Of a stretch of DNA of 32,542 nt, positions 1 through 7,340 are shown one piece after another. The position numbers were made by a program, and so were the translations under genes. Source of the DNA: Verrucomicrobiota bacterium. GTDB lineage: Bacteria > Verrucomicrobiota > Verrucomicrobiia > Methylacidiphilales > Verrucolacustridaceae. The stretch covers positions 1 to 32,542 of the forward strand of contig RFMG01000184.1 in the NCBI GenBank assembly GCA_009927835.1, written 5' to 3'. How positions within the stretch are numbered: position 1 is the first letter of the stretch; each line of letters starts with the position of its first letter. Under the pieces are notes generated by a model, which was given only the letters and a program-made list of their open reading frames with translations, had not been told where the DNA came from and did no database searches.

Positions 1-14
1 CTTATGGAACTAAT

Positions 15-200
15 TCATTGATGATTTTGTCGCTTGGCCCGCACTTCTTGATACAAGGACATTTCTTGCCGTCCCGCGTGCAGGGACATCGGCAACTCTC
101 CCCCTGTAATGCAGGGTTCTTGGATTAAATCCAGTTTTTGAGCGTACCCCGCCCCCAAAGCCAAAAAATGCAATCCACAAGCCAGACAGAGTTTTCTCAC
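15..200 (-). CDS. Small putative secreted protein (61 aa), unknown function
   Basis: The product is 61 aa. It begins with a typical signal peptide (basic MRK, a hydrophobic stretch, then GAGYAQ as a likely cleavage region), followed by a short polar tail. The start is GTG and overlaps the stop of the upstream gene as GTGA, which suggests translational coupling and is the main reason I accept this ORF over the 10..219 ORF in another frame. I recognise no domain. It is probably the last gene of a three-gene minus-strand unit with the EF-hand-like protein and the alpha/beta hydrolase. Confidence 0.5.
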   Translation of the reverse strand: MRKLCLACGLHFLALGAGYAQKLDLIQEPCITGGELPMSLHAGRQEMSLYQEVRAKRQNHQ

Positions 201-655
201 CGATGAACAGCCTTGGCATTGGTGGAGTAAAAAATCACCCGGTTACTTCCCTTTGCCTCAAAGTAGTGTGCCGGATTCGAATCCGGATTCGTCGGATCGC
301 AGTGAAACTTGATTTCCGTGAAGTCGTCATACCCGTCATGATCGCTATCGATCAGCTCCCCCAGGGATCGTGGAGCCTCCAGTGCCTCCCCCTTCTTCAC
401 CCAACGCCCCTCCAACCAGTAGATCTCCTGCCTGACCAGGGAGCGATTCAACGCCACATCCCTCGCCTCTTCCTTCTCCCGTTCCAATCGGGCCTCCGCA
501 GATGCCGGTTTCTCCAATCCGGGAGACGGCTCGATCATCACCGCCCCATTTTGGTTCAACTCATTCCACACCGTGGATACCGCATCCTCACCGACCCCGG
601 AAAGCGGCCACTGCACCACCACGGAAAGCATGATCCAAAGAGCATCCCGCCTCAT
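197..655 (-). CDS. Secreted hypothetical protein with EF-hand/thrombospondin-3-like calcium motif
   Basis: I chose the internal ATG at 655 rather than 694 because it places a signal peptide at the N-terminus (MRRDALWIMLSVVVQWPLSG). The mature part has a Glu/Arg-rich, probably helical segment (about residues 50-75). It then has an acidic motif DSDHDGYDDFTE followed by CDPTNPDSNP (about 103-127). That resembles the D-x-D-x-D-G calcium loops of thrombospondin type 3 and dockerin-like repeats that are common in secreted PVC proteins. Only one such loop is present. The function is unknown; calcium binding in the periplasm or at the surface is inferred. It lies 40 bp downstream of the hydrolase gene and overlaps the next small gene by a GTGA. 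Confidence 0.7.
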   Translation of the reverse strand: MRRDALWIMLSVVVQWPLSGVGEDAVSTVWNELNQNGAVMIEPSPGLEKPASAEARLEREKEEARDVALNRSLVRQEIYWLEGRWVKKGEALEAPRSLGELIDSDHDGYDDFTEIKFHCDPTNPDSNPAHYFEAKGSNRVIFYSTNAKAVHR

Positions 656-695
656 GACGTAATTCTGCAATCTCCACTCCCCGCACCAAGCCAAT

Positions 696-1583
696 TTACC
701 GGTTCACCGAATCCCCACGGGTCAGCTCATTTCTCCACTCCCTCAACTCCCGGGCTTTTTGGGCGGAAAGCTTCTCTGTCTTCGGCGTCTTTCTCTCTCC
801 TGCACCCGCAAAAAGAATCCGCTCCACCATCTCGGTCCCCTCATCGATCGGCAGGTGCCCCACCCCAGGGAGAACCTGCACGCTTGCCTCGGGCCAAACC
901 CTTTGCCACCGCTCCACTCCCCGTCTCACCGCCCCAAAGGTCCTCTCCCCGCACACAATCACTGCAGGAACCTTGAGCTCCCGAAACTGCTCGGGTACCC
1001 CTCCCGCCACCAGCATGCGCAGGTACGCCAGGGTGGAACGGTGATTCGCACTGCGAAACGATTCGGTCAGATGAACATTCCCTGTTCGCTTCTCTCTCAG
1101 CATCAGGTTGGTGAACCACCGACCCAACGGATTCGCAAAAGCAGTCGCATACATGATTCCACCCAGCACAGGGATCAGAAAGATCCGAAAGTACCAGGGG
1201 CACTCCGCAAAGGGATCGATCAGCACCAGTCGACCCACCACACCTCCACGACCCATCTCTGCCAGCTCTCTGGCCACAAAAACCGCCATCAATCCCCCCG
1301 TGCAGCTCCCGACAAGTGTCAGATTCTCTCTCCCGAGGGCCAGCAACTCCTTCGCCACATCCCTGGCGACTTCCCGAATCTCCCATCGGACGGGTTCTGG
1401 GGACCGGCCACACCCCGGCAGATCATAACTGTAGAACGACACCGCCTCAGGCAACCTCTCCATCAAAGGCAAGAAAGTGGTGTGATCCCCGCTCCACCCA
1501 TGGAAGCCAACGATCCCCCGACCTCCTTTTCCCTTTCGTGTGAAATACATGCCCGATACTCCCATCCCGTTGCCCTGAAACAA
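696..1583 (-). CDS. Alpha/beta hydrolase with cysteine in the nucleophile elbow
   Basis: The 295-aa product has the alpha/beta hydrolase fold: an oxyanion-type FHGWSGD segment (about 27-33), YDLPGCGRS after strand 4, the nucleophile elbow VGSCTGG (about 91-97) and a late PGVGHLPID with the likely catalytic His243. The usual G-x-S-x-G elbow reads G-S-C-T-G, so the nucleophile position is Cys94, as in dienelactone hydrolases or PHA synthases rather than ordinary esterases. The region where the catalytic Asp normally sits reads CGERTFGA and lacks an obvious Asp. No signal peptide is visible, so it is probably cytoplasmic. The substrate is unknown. ATGs at codons 7 and 12 are alternative starts. 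It is divergent from a mini-ORF at 1626. Confidence 0.8.
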   Translation of the reverse strand: MFQGNGMGVSGMYFTRKGKGGRGIVGFHGWSGDHTTFLPLMERLPEAVSFYSYDLPGCGRSPEPVRWEIREVARDVAKELLALGRENLTLVGSCTGGLMAVFVARELAEMGRGGVVGRLVLIDPFAECPWYFRIFLIPVLGGIMYATAFANPLGRWFTNLMLREKRTGNVHLTESFRSANHRSTLAYLRMLVAGGVPEQFRELKVPAVIVCGERTFGAVRRGVERWQRVWPEASVQVLPGVGHLPIDEGTEMVERILFAGAGERKTPKTEKLSAQKARELREWRNELTRGDSVNR

Positions 1584-1625
1584 TCCGGACTTCCAATCGT
1601 TCCCTATGTTTTTTAAACTCGCCCC

Positions 1626-1739
1626 ATGAACGATTCTGACAAAGGGAGCTGGATTTTCACCCTACTTGTCGGTGGCGGCACCCTTGCCATCTCCGTCGCC
1701 GTTTTTTGGTTCAGCTACCTGAAGCTCCGCACCCCTTAA
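1626..1739 (+). CDS. Possible 37-aa single-pass membrane protein
   Basis: This ATG-to-TAA ORF is too short for the ORF track. It encodes MNDSDKGSW, then a long hydrophobic helix (FTLLVGGGTLAISVAVFWF) and a short basic tail YLKLRTP. The composition (charged start, one continuous membrane segment, positive end) fits a real small membrane protein. It fills the gap between the divergent hydrolase and the convergent Sel1 gene, overlapping the Sel1 stop by 4 bp. There is no clear Shine-Dalgarno sequence, so the call is tentative. Confidence 0.4.
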   Translation: MNDSDKGSWIFTLLVGGGTLAISVAVFWFSYLKLRTP

Positions 1740-2335
1740 TCCGACCCGTTATCCCCCAGGTCCCGCAACGCCCTTTGGGAGGGGCGATAGCCTTGCGCGG
1801 CCGCCTTCCGATACCACTGGATCGACTGCACCAAATCTTTCCGAACTCCTTGCCCATGGTAGTAGCAGTTGCCCAAACGATGCTGTGCCGCGGGATAATT
1901 TTGCGCAGCCGCTTTTCGGAACCACCTCACCCCCTCCTCCTCGTCCTGCGCTAGCCCTTTTCCGAAGATATAGCAGTCCCCAATGCTGATCTCCGCCGGG
2001 GCATAATCCTGCCCAGCCGACTTCCTCCACCACTGGATCGCCGCCATTAGGTCCGGCTCCACCCCCATCCCCTCATGGAAACACCCCCCCAGGTTGAACT
2101 GGGCTTTCATCTGGCCCGCCTCCGCCGCCTTTCGGTACCAACTGGCTCCCTCCCGCATATCCTTGGGCACCCCCAATCCAAAAAAGTAGCAATCCCCCAG
2201 CTGAAACTGCGCATCCGCATCCCCATCCGCGGCTTTGTTTCGCAACTCCTCGCTGAACTTGGGGGCAGAATTGAGCCCCTCTCCCCAGGACGGACAGAAA
2301 AGGAGCCCCAGCAGAAAATAAGCCGCCCATTTCAT
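1736..2335 (-). CDS. Secreted Sel1-like tetratricopeptide repeat protein
   Basis: The ORF track starts at 2545, but the ATG at 2335 gives a clean signal peptide (MKWAAYFLLGLLFCPSWG), so I use it; the product is 199 aa. After a short linker there are four consecutive Sel1 repeats of about 36 residues. They have the recurrent pattern A-x-x-x-L-G-x-C-Y-x-x-G-x-G-V and end in W-Y/F-R-K-A-A (for example AQFQLGDCYFFGLGV). Sel1 repeats form alpha-solenoids that mediate protein-protein interactions, often in the periplasm. The binding partner is unknown. The extra N-terminal 70 codons of the ORF overlap the divergent small gene at 2415 and are unlikely to be translated. Confidence 0.85.
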   Translation of the reverse strand: MKWAAYFLLGLLFCPSWGEGLNSAPKFSEELRNKAADGDADAQFQLGDCYFFGLGVPKDMREGASWYRKAAEAGQMKAQFNLGGCFHEGMGVEPDLMAAIQWWRKSAGQDYAPAEISIGDCYIFGKGLAQDEEEGVRWFRKAAAQNYPAAQHRLGNCYYHGQGVRKDLVQSIQWYRKAAAQGYRPSQRALRDLGDNGSD

Positions 2336-2414
2336 TTTTCTCGAAACTGATGCCCTTCCGATTTTCCGCAAGCCTGTTCCTTGACGAAACCCATCCGTTG
2401 GCTTGGATAAGTCC

Positions 2415-2594
2415 ATGAAGAAAATCCTTTGCCTCCTTGCCACCTTGGCTCTCCTCCCCGTATACGGTGAGGATAAAAACAGTAACGGAGACGCAACCGA
2501 TTCGTCCAGGAATCTGACCCCCACGGCCGAGCGTCCCCCCAACATGGCAAACCCTCCAAAGCCGGGCTGGCTACCCCAGCGGCACGGAAAGTAG
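2415..2594 (+). CDS. Small secreted protein (59 aa), unknown
   Basis: Starting at the second ATG of the 2403 ORF, the product begins with a strong signal peptide (MKKILCLLATLALLPVYG) followed by a polar, Pro/Asn-rich tail with no Cys. A mature peptide of about 40 residues is predicted. It is divergent from the Sel1 gene (80 bp apart) and convergent with the next secreted protein (about 20 bp apart). The signal peptide is the only strong evidence, and the mature region resembles nothing I recognise. Confidence 0.5.
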   Translation: MKKILCLLATLALLPVYGEDKNSNGDATDSSRNLTPTAERPPNMANPPKPGWLPQRHGK

Positions 2595-2613
2595 TTTCTG
2601 GTCCCAACGGCGG

Positions 2614-3000
2614 TTAAGGCCGTTTCAGCGCGGGTTCAGGCATCTTGCCCTGACGTAGGGCTTCCAAAGTGGCCGGTTCACTCATCCGGGCTGTGTTCAA
2701 GCTCCACATCTCCATCAGCATCTTGCTCATTTTTTCCGTCTTCTCCCCGCTCAAGTTTCCTTTTGCTTTCGCCTGGCTCAACGAACTCTCAGGTTGGACC
2801 CCGGCGGTATTCAGATCCGCCAAAGCCGCAAGACCCTTGCGAAACAGCTCTTTCCGGTCCCCGTCCGCATCCGGATTGATCGCTGCTGTCACTTTGGCAA
2901 GAAGTGCGTTCTGATCAGGCGCAGGTGCTTGCGCCGGCGAGAAAGAGGTGAGGAGAGGGATGGCAAGAGCAACAACCATGAGACTGGATTTCATATTCAT
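2614..3000 (-). CDS. Secreted hypothetical protein (128 aa)
   Basis: The N-terminus is a signal peptide (MNMKSSLMVVALAIPLLTSFSPAQA) with a probable cleavage after AQA. The mature part of about 100 residues is predicted mostly helical, is rich in Ala, Lys and Glu, and contains a short acidic DADGD segment near the N-terminus. I recognise no enzyme motif. ATG at codon 3 is an alternative start. It is divergent from the YkvA-like gene, with about 70 bp between them. It is probably periplasmic. Confidence 0.65.
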   Translation of the reverse strand: MNMKSSLMVVALAIPLLTSFSPAQAPAPDQNALLAKVTAAINPDADGDRKELFRKGLAALADLNTAGVQPESSLSQAKAKGNLSGEKTEKMSKMLMEMWSLNTARMSEPATLEALRQGKMPEPALKRP

Positions 3001-3073
3001 GGAAGAATCCTACCGTACAGCTCCTCCTGGTCGATCCTTATCATTTCCCCCCACCCTTTCCACCTCCCACGGC

Positions 3074-3409
3074 ATGTGCGAGAGTTATGGGGTGAGCCGC
3101 TTCTCCCTCATGCCGAAGGTTGCAGAGATCCCAACCCTCCTGCGTGCAACCCCTTCGATGCTTCGGGATTCCCTCAAAAGAAAATACCGCGGAACGCCAT
3201 GGGGAACGCTGGTAGGAGGCATCTTTTGCATCCTCTATATCCTCAACCCGCTCGATCTCATCCCCGAGGCCATTCCTGTCATCGGTGTCGTTGACGACAC
3301 CCTGGTGCTCGGGGTTTTCCTCGCCTTACTCTCCCGCGATGTTAAAAAGTACCTTCTCTGGAAAGCATCGAATGAAAACCCCGCCATCTCCCTCCCCCCA
3401 AAAACCTGA
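3074..3409 (+). CDS. YkvA/DUF1232 family membrane protein
   Basis: The C-terminal half carries the DUF1232 signature YILNPLDLIPEAIPVIGVVDD followed by a second hydrophobic segment, DTLVLGVFLALLS, and a Lys-rich end. The family consists of small membrane proteins of unknown function; the motif N-P-x-D-L-I-P is diagnostic. The ORF is open to 2948, but the upstream part overlaps the divergent secreted-protein gene and has no family similarity. I therefore take the ATG at 3074; an ATG at 3110 (MPKVAEIP) is also possible. The 3' end overlaps a mini-ORF by 38 bp. Confidence 0.8.
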   Translation: MCESYGVSRFSLMPKVAEIPTLLRATPSMLRDSLKRKYRGTPWGTLVGGIFCILYILNPLDLIPEAIPVIGVVDDTLVLGVFLALLSRDVKKYLLWKASNENPAISLPPKT

Positions 3410-3509
3410 CCCGGGCATTCCAAACTGGCTTTTCTACTCCGGAATCGGAATGGTTCTTTCCCTGGGTGCGGCCAAAGTCTTTTTTGGCATCCTCCGCCTG
3501 TACCGCTAG
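3372..3509 (+). CDS. Possible 45-aa membrane peptide
   Basis: Starting from the internal ATG at 3372, this frame encodes a Pro/Ser-rich hydrophilic start. It continues with a hydrophobic helix (NWLFYSGIGMVLSLGAAKVFFGIL) and ends RLYR. The positive end and single continuous membrane segment look like protein rather than a shadow, because beyond 3409 no other gene occupies the region on either strand. It overlaps the DUF1232 gene by 38 bp in another frame, so it would be read from the same transcript. There is no known family. Confidence 0.4.
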   Translation: MKTPPSPSPQKPDPGIPNWLFYSGIGMVLSLGAAKVFFGILRLYR

Positions 3510-3519
3510 CCCCCCGCTG

Positions 3520-4855
3520 CTACTCGTCCAACCAGTCGTCGACCGGATGAAAATCCGTATCTCGTACCACCTTCTCGATCCGTTGATGCGGGACAGGCTC
3601 AAACGGTAAGATCACCCAGGCGGTCTGCCCCCCCCGTTTTCCCCGAATCACCAACCGCAGGGTGTTCGGGGCCGCCTCGGCCACCTTTCCCGACCACAAC
3701 CTCCGCCACGTCCGCATTCAACGGCACCCGCTGGCAGAGAAAGGCATCGGGAATCGCCGCGACATCCTCCTCAAACGGACCCTTGGCCTCCGTCTCCTTG
3801 GTCCGCAACTCCTTCAGCCGCTCCTCATATCCTGCAATCTCTTTCTGAATGGCGGTTGCATCCCCGCGAAATTTCTCCAGCTCCTGCTTTTGGGCGCTCA
3901 CGTTTTGCTTCCTCTCATCCAGGCTCGTGCTCGCCGGGCTTCGCAACTGCTTTGCCTTTGTGCTCAGCCCTTTGTACCTCGCATTCCAGTCCTTCTCGAA
4001 CTTGTGCCAATCGCTCAGTTTTTTTTCAATCCAACCGAACTGGTCCGGCATCTTGATGCTGGGCGGAGCCCGGTACAGGGCCAACCGATACTCGTTGGCG
4101 GCAATTTCCGGCTGCTGAAGATCCGCATCCTCCTCCGGATGGTAAAAGAGGCCCACTTCCCGCGCCCTGACCTCCACCTCCTCCAAAAACTGCTTTCGGG
4201 CCGTGTCGAACTCCAGATCCAGGGACCCTGCCTCCTCCAGCCACAATCGGCTGACCGAGGTCCGGTAATCCTCGTACACCGCCTTCGCCTTCGTGGTGTC
4301 CTGCTCCAAAACCTTCTCCACCATCCGTACCTTTTCCGATGTTCCCGCCGCGTCCGCCTTCGCCAAAACCAGGGTCTTTTCCAGCTCCCGAATCTGGGGT
4401 CGGATCGGTGCCAATCTGCGGCCGTAATCCCTTCTCAACCCCGCCAACCGCTCCGAAAAATCGTAAAGCACCAGCACCTCCGGACGATCCCCCAGGCGAA
4501 CTTCATCCAGACTCACCTTGACCCGCACAACCGTTTTTCTCCACTCCGACCACAACCCGTACATCACCATCACCCCAACGGCCACACCCACTCCCACCCA
4601 CACCTTGCGATCCAGACCTCGCAACGTCTGGAGGAGACCTGCAAGCAAATCCCGTGCAATCCGCCCCGCTCCCACCCTCTGCTCCTCAACCGCACCGGCT
4701 GCCTCGACGCCCGGGGCCGGGGCATGAACCTGCGTGACGACTCGTCGACGGACCCGGGGCCGATTTTCCTCAACCGGCCTGACCTTCAGCCTCAGTTTTT
4801 GTTGGGGCGGCTTACTTGGCCCACCCTCCGACGGCGGGTTGGTTGGTTCCGACAT
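3520..4855 (-). CDS. Membrane-anchored coiled-coil protein, interrupted by a frameshift
   Basis: The main ORF (3599..4855, 418 aa) has a Pro/Arg-rich cytoplasmic N-terminus and one transmembrane helix (VWVGVGVAVGVMVMYGLW, about residues 85-102). A long Glu/Lys/Arg-rich, probably coiled-coil region follows (about 130-380). Near 3690-3702 the sense shifts. The main frame continues as a Gly-rich, non-protein-like tail, while the adjacent frame (ORF 3520..3717) reads SGKVAEAAPNTLRLVIRG and ends DWLDE. The natural product therefore appears to be about 444 aa, with one extra base in the sequence. The family is not recognised; a structural or envelope role is possible. It is the last gene of the trpS-scpA-scpB-pheA unit, 1 bp after pheA. 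Confidence 0.7.
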
Positions 4856-4856
4856 C

Positions 4857-5918
4857 CTATCGCTCTTCCGGGTAACTTCCCAGAATCCGCAAGTCCTGCG
4901 TCTGCCTTTCCAGTCTCCTCAAGGCCCTTCGGAAATCAGGACGGTCCACATGACCCCTCACATCCACGAAGAAAACATACTCCCAGGACTTTCCGGGAGC
5001 CGGCCGGGACTCGACCCTCAGCAAGTTCAGGCCCTTTCCAGCCAAAACTCCCAGCGCCCGGTGGAGTGCGCCCGCCCGATGGGGAAGCGAAAAAAGAAGA
5101 CTGGTCTTGTCCTTTCCCGTTGCGGGAGTCGGCTCCTGCCCGAGAATATAGAATCGCGTGCTGTTTTCCGCATTGTCCTGCACGTTGCGATGCCGCACCA
5201 CCAAACGATAGATCTGAGCCGCCCACGGGCTGGCGAGTGCGGCAGCTCCCTTTTCCAAAGAGGCCCGCCGTGCACCCTCGGCGGTGCTGGCAACCTCCAC
5301 CAATTTCGTCTCGCTCAAATGCAAGGCCAGCCAGTGGCGACACTGGGCCAACGCTTGGGGATGACTGTAGAGAACACGGATCGGTCCACTTTTCGTTCGG
5401 CTCAGGATCGCATGTCGGATGGGCAGGTAGATTTCGCCACAGACCGTTGCATGACAGCTCAACAACGCCTCCTGGGTCGCACCGACCGCCCCCTCGTTCG
5501 AATTTTCGATCGGCACAACTCCCACCTCAACCTCGCCCCTCTCCACCGCCGAAAAGATTTCCGCAATGGTCGGGCAAGGAACCAAATCGGTTCCAACTCC
5601 GAACCGCTCCCGGGCGGCTTGGTGGCAGTAGGAGGCGGCGGGCCCCAGGTAGGCCACCCTCATTCCCCCTTGGGACTGCCGACCCGTGGCCAAGATCTCC
5701 CGGTAAATCGCCCTCAAACTAGCCCCATCCATCTTGCCCTTGAGACGGGCACTTAATCTCCGAAAGAGAGCCGCCTCGCGCGCAGGAGCAAATATGGCTT
5801 GGCCACTCTCCAGTTTTTGCCGGCCGATCTCGTGCGCAATCCCGGCCCTCTGCTCAAGCAGGCGGACCAGTTGATCGTCCAGCTGATCAACCCTGCGACG
5901 AAGACTCGATAGCTTCAT
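4857..5918 (-). CDS. pheA: Bifunctional chorismate mutase/prephenate dehydratase (P-protein)
   Basis: This 353-aa protein has the standard P-protein layout. An AroQ-type chorismate mutase helix bundle comes first (about 1-85, LRRRVDQLDDQLVRLLEQR). The prephenate dehydratase domain follows (VAYLGPAASYCHQAA, then the VVPIENSNEGAV segment and the catalytic-loop NSTRF at 252-256). A C-terminal regulatory ACT domain has GALH and ESRP motifs, which bind phenylalanine in this family. It converts chorismate to prephenate and then to phenylpyruvate, so feedback inhibition by Phe is expected from the family. Its start overlaps scpB by 32 bp, which indicates tight co-transcription and probably coupling. 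Confidence 0.95.
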   Translation of the reverse strand: MKLSSLRRRVDQLDDQLVRLLEQRAGIAHEIGRQKLESGQAIFAPAREAALFRRLSARLKGKMDGASLRAIYREILATGRQSQGGMRVAYLGPAASYCHQAARERFGVGTDLVPCPTIAEIFSAVERGEVEVGVVPIENSNEGAVGATQEALLSCHATVCGEIYLPIRHAILSRTKSGPIRVLYSHPQALAQCRHWLALHLSETKLVEVASTAEGARRASLEKGAAALASPWAAQIYRLVVRHRNVQDNAENSTRFYILGQEPTPATGKDKTSLLFSLPHRAGALHRALGVLAGKGLNLLRVESRPAPGKSWEYVFFVDVRGHVDRPDFRRALRRLERQTQDLRILGSYPEER

Positions 5919-6510
5919 GGATCAGCTCCTCTTGTTGGGGTCCCCCAGGATCGGCAGGCACGGGCAACTTGACCCTTCGCAGCTCCTCCGAATTCGGCAA
6001 CTCCTCCAAATCGCGGAGACCGAAATGCTCAAGAAAGAGAGGAGTGGTCGAATACAGGATGGGTCGGCCCGGGGCCTCGCTCCGGCCTGAAATCCGTATG
6101 ATTCCCCTCTCCTCCAACGTCGCGATCGTTCCACTGCAATCCACGCCCCGCACAGCCTCGATCTCCGCCCTGGAAATCGGCTGGCGGTAGGCGATGACCG
6201 CCATCGTTTCCAACGCGGGGGGACTCAGCCGCGGTGGCCGAACCACCCCCTTCAACTTTGCAATCCATCCGGAGAGATCCGGCGCCGTGCCGATCCGAAA
6301 GCCCCCCGCAACCTCCCTCAGAATCAGCCCCCGCGTTGGCAACCTCTCCCCCAGATGGCCCAACTCCTCCCGAACAGCCTCCTCGCTCACCCCCGGCCAG
6401 CCCTGGCCCCCCTCCGGCCCGTCCCGCAAAATCGCCGCAAGACGCGAAGGTTCCATCGGCTCCGTTGCCGCGAACAGAAGTGCCTCCAGTACCCGTGCCC
6501 ATTCCATCAT
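5887..6510 (-). CDS. scpB: Segregation and condensation protein B
   Basis: The 207-aa product matches ScpB in size and sequence: N-terminal winged helix (LEALLFAATEPMEPSRLAAIL) and the second winged helix with the family hallmark LETMAVIAYRQPISRAEIEAVRGV. The hallmark is followed by the substrate-like segment GRPILYSTTPLFLEHFGL. ScpB dimers bind ScpA and SMC to form the bacterial condensin complex that compacts and segregates the chromosome. It lies 5 bp after scpA and overlaps pheA, so it is part of one operon. No smc gene is in the window. Confidence 0.95.
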   Translation of the reverse strand: MMEWARVLEALLFAATEPMEPSRLAAILRDGPEGGQGWPGVSEEAVREELGHLGERLPTRGLILREVAGGFRIGTAPDLSGWIAKLKGVVRPPRLSPPALETMAVIAYRQPISRAEIEAVRGVDCSGTIATLEERGIIRISGRSEAPGRPILYSTTPLFLEHFGLRDLEELPNSEELRRVKLPVPADPGGPQQEELIHEAIESSSQG

Positions 6511-6515
6511 CGTTC

Positions 6516-7340
6516 TTAGGAAACTGCGGAATTGCCGCTCGGTTGACCAGTTCCTTCCGCGGTGGAAACGACCTCGGCCGGCGCACCCAAAACCACGTCA
6601 GGCGTCCGACGAATGCGAATCGGCTGCAACGGACCTTCCTGAACAGCAGCCAGCTGCCCCAGGCGAATCAACTCCAACAAGGCTAAAAAAGTCACAACCA
6701 CCTCCCCCCGGGATGAGACGCTCCGAAAAAGATCCTCAAAAAGAATCTCCTCCCCCGTGACAATACGATCCAGCAAGAACTCGATCTTTTGACCCACCGT
6801 GAATTTTTCGTCCTCAAAACGCCCGACCTTCGATCTCTCCTCCAGGGAACGCAGAACCTTTTGGAACGCCCAAACCAGATCGAACATGGAGACCTGTCCG
6901 GGCCCCTGCATCGCCTGCTTCACCACCACCCGTTCGGGAATCCTTCCAAAGATCCGTGAATGCAAAGCCTCCCGGTCCCCCAACCGACCCGCCGCCTCTT
7001 TGAACTTTCGGTACTCGATCAGCTGCCGGATCAGCTCCCACTTCGGATCCTCGTCCTCCACCTCCTCCGGCGGGCGATCTTGGACAGGCAGCAGGGTTCG
7101 GCTCTTGAGGTAGATCAGGGTCGCCGCCATGACCAAAAATTCCCCCGCCACGGCCAGATTCTCCTCCCTCATCTTGTCCAACCGCTCCAGGTACTGCTCC
7201 GTCAGCTTTTCCAGGCGGATCTCGTAAATATCCATCTCCTGCTCCTTGATCAGATGGAGCAGAAGATCAAGGGGTCCCGTAAAGGCGGCAAGCTCCACCC
7301 GTAGCGCCTCGCTTCCTGGCGTTTCGAGCATCGGAATCAT
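6516..7340 (-). CDS. scpA: Segregation and condensation protein A
   Basis: This 274-aa kleisin shows the ScpA N-terminal signature FTGPLDLLLHLIKEQEMDIYEI (SMC neck-binding helices) and the ATLIYLKSRTLLP segment. Its C-terminal winged helix region reads VVTFLALLELIRLGQL, which contacts the SMC head. It bridges SMC heads with ScpB in the condensin complex. The start overlaps the trpS stop by 4 bp (ATGA), and scpB follows after 5 bp. The length is in the normal range. Confidence 0.95.
   Translation of the reverse strand: MIPMLETPGSEALRVELAAFTGPLDLLLHLIKEQEMDIYEIRLEKLTEQYLERLDKMREENLAVAGEFLVMAATLIYLKSRTLLPVQDRPPEEVEDEDPKWELIRQLIEYRKFKEAAGRLGDREALHSRIFGRIPERVVVKQAMQGPGQVSMFDLVWAFQKVLRSLEERSKVGRFEDEKFTVGQKIEFLLDRIVTGEEILFEDLFRSVSSRGEVVVTFLALLELIRLGQLAAVQEGPLQPIRIRRTPDVVLGAPAEVVSTAEGTGQPSGNSAVS

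Noticed and set aside
203-1616. Plus-strand ORFs 203..976, 759..1616 and related
   Set aside because: They are antisense to the signal-peptide protein and the alpha/beta hydrolase, and their translations are Pro/His/Arg-rich without any motif.
3662-5722. 686-aa plus-strand ORF across the coiled-coil gene and pheA
   Set aside because: It is a shadow of high-GC minus-strand genes: composition rich in Pro, Arg and Ser, no domain, and the opposite strand carries well-recognised PheA motifs.
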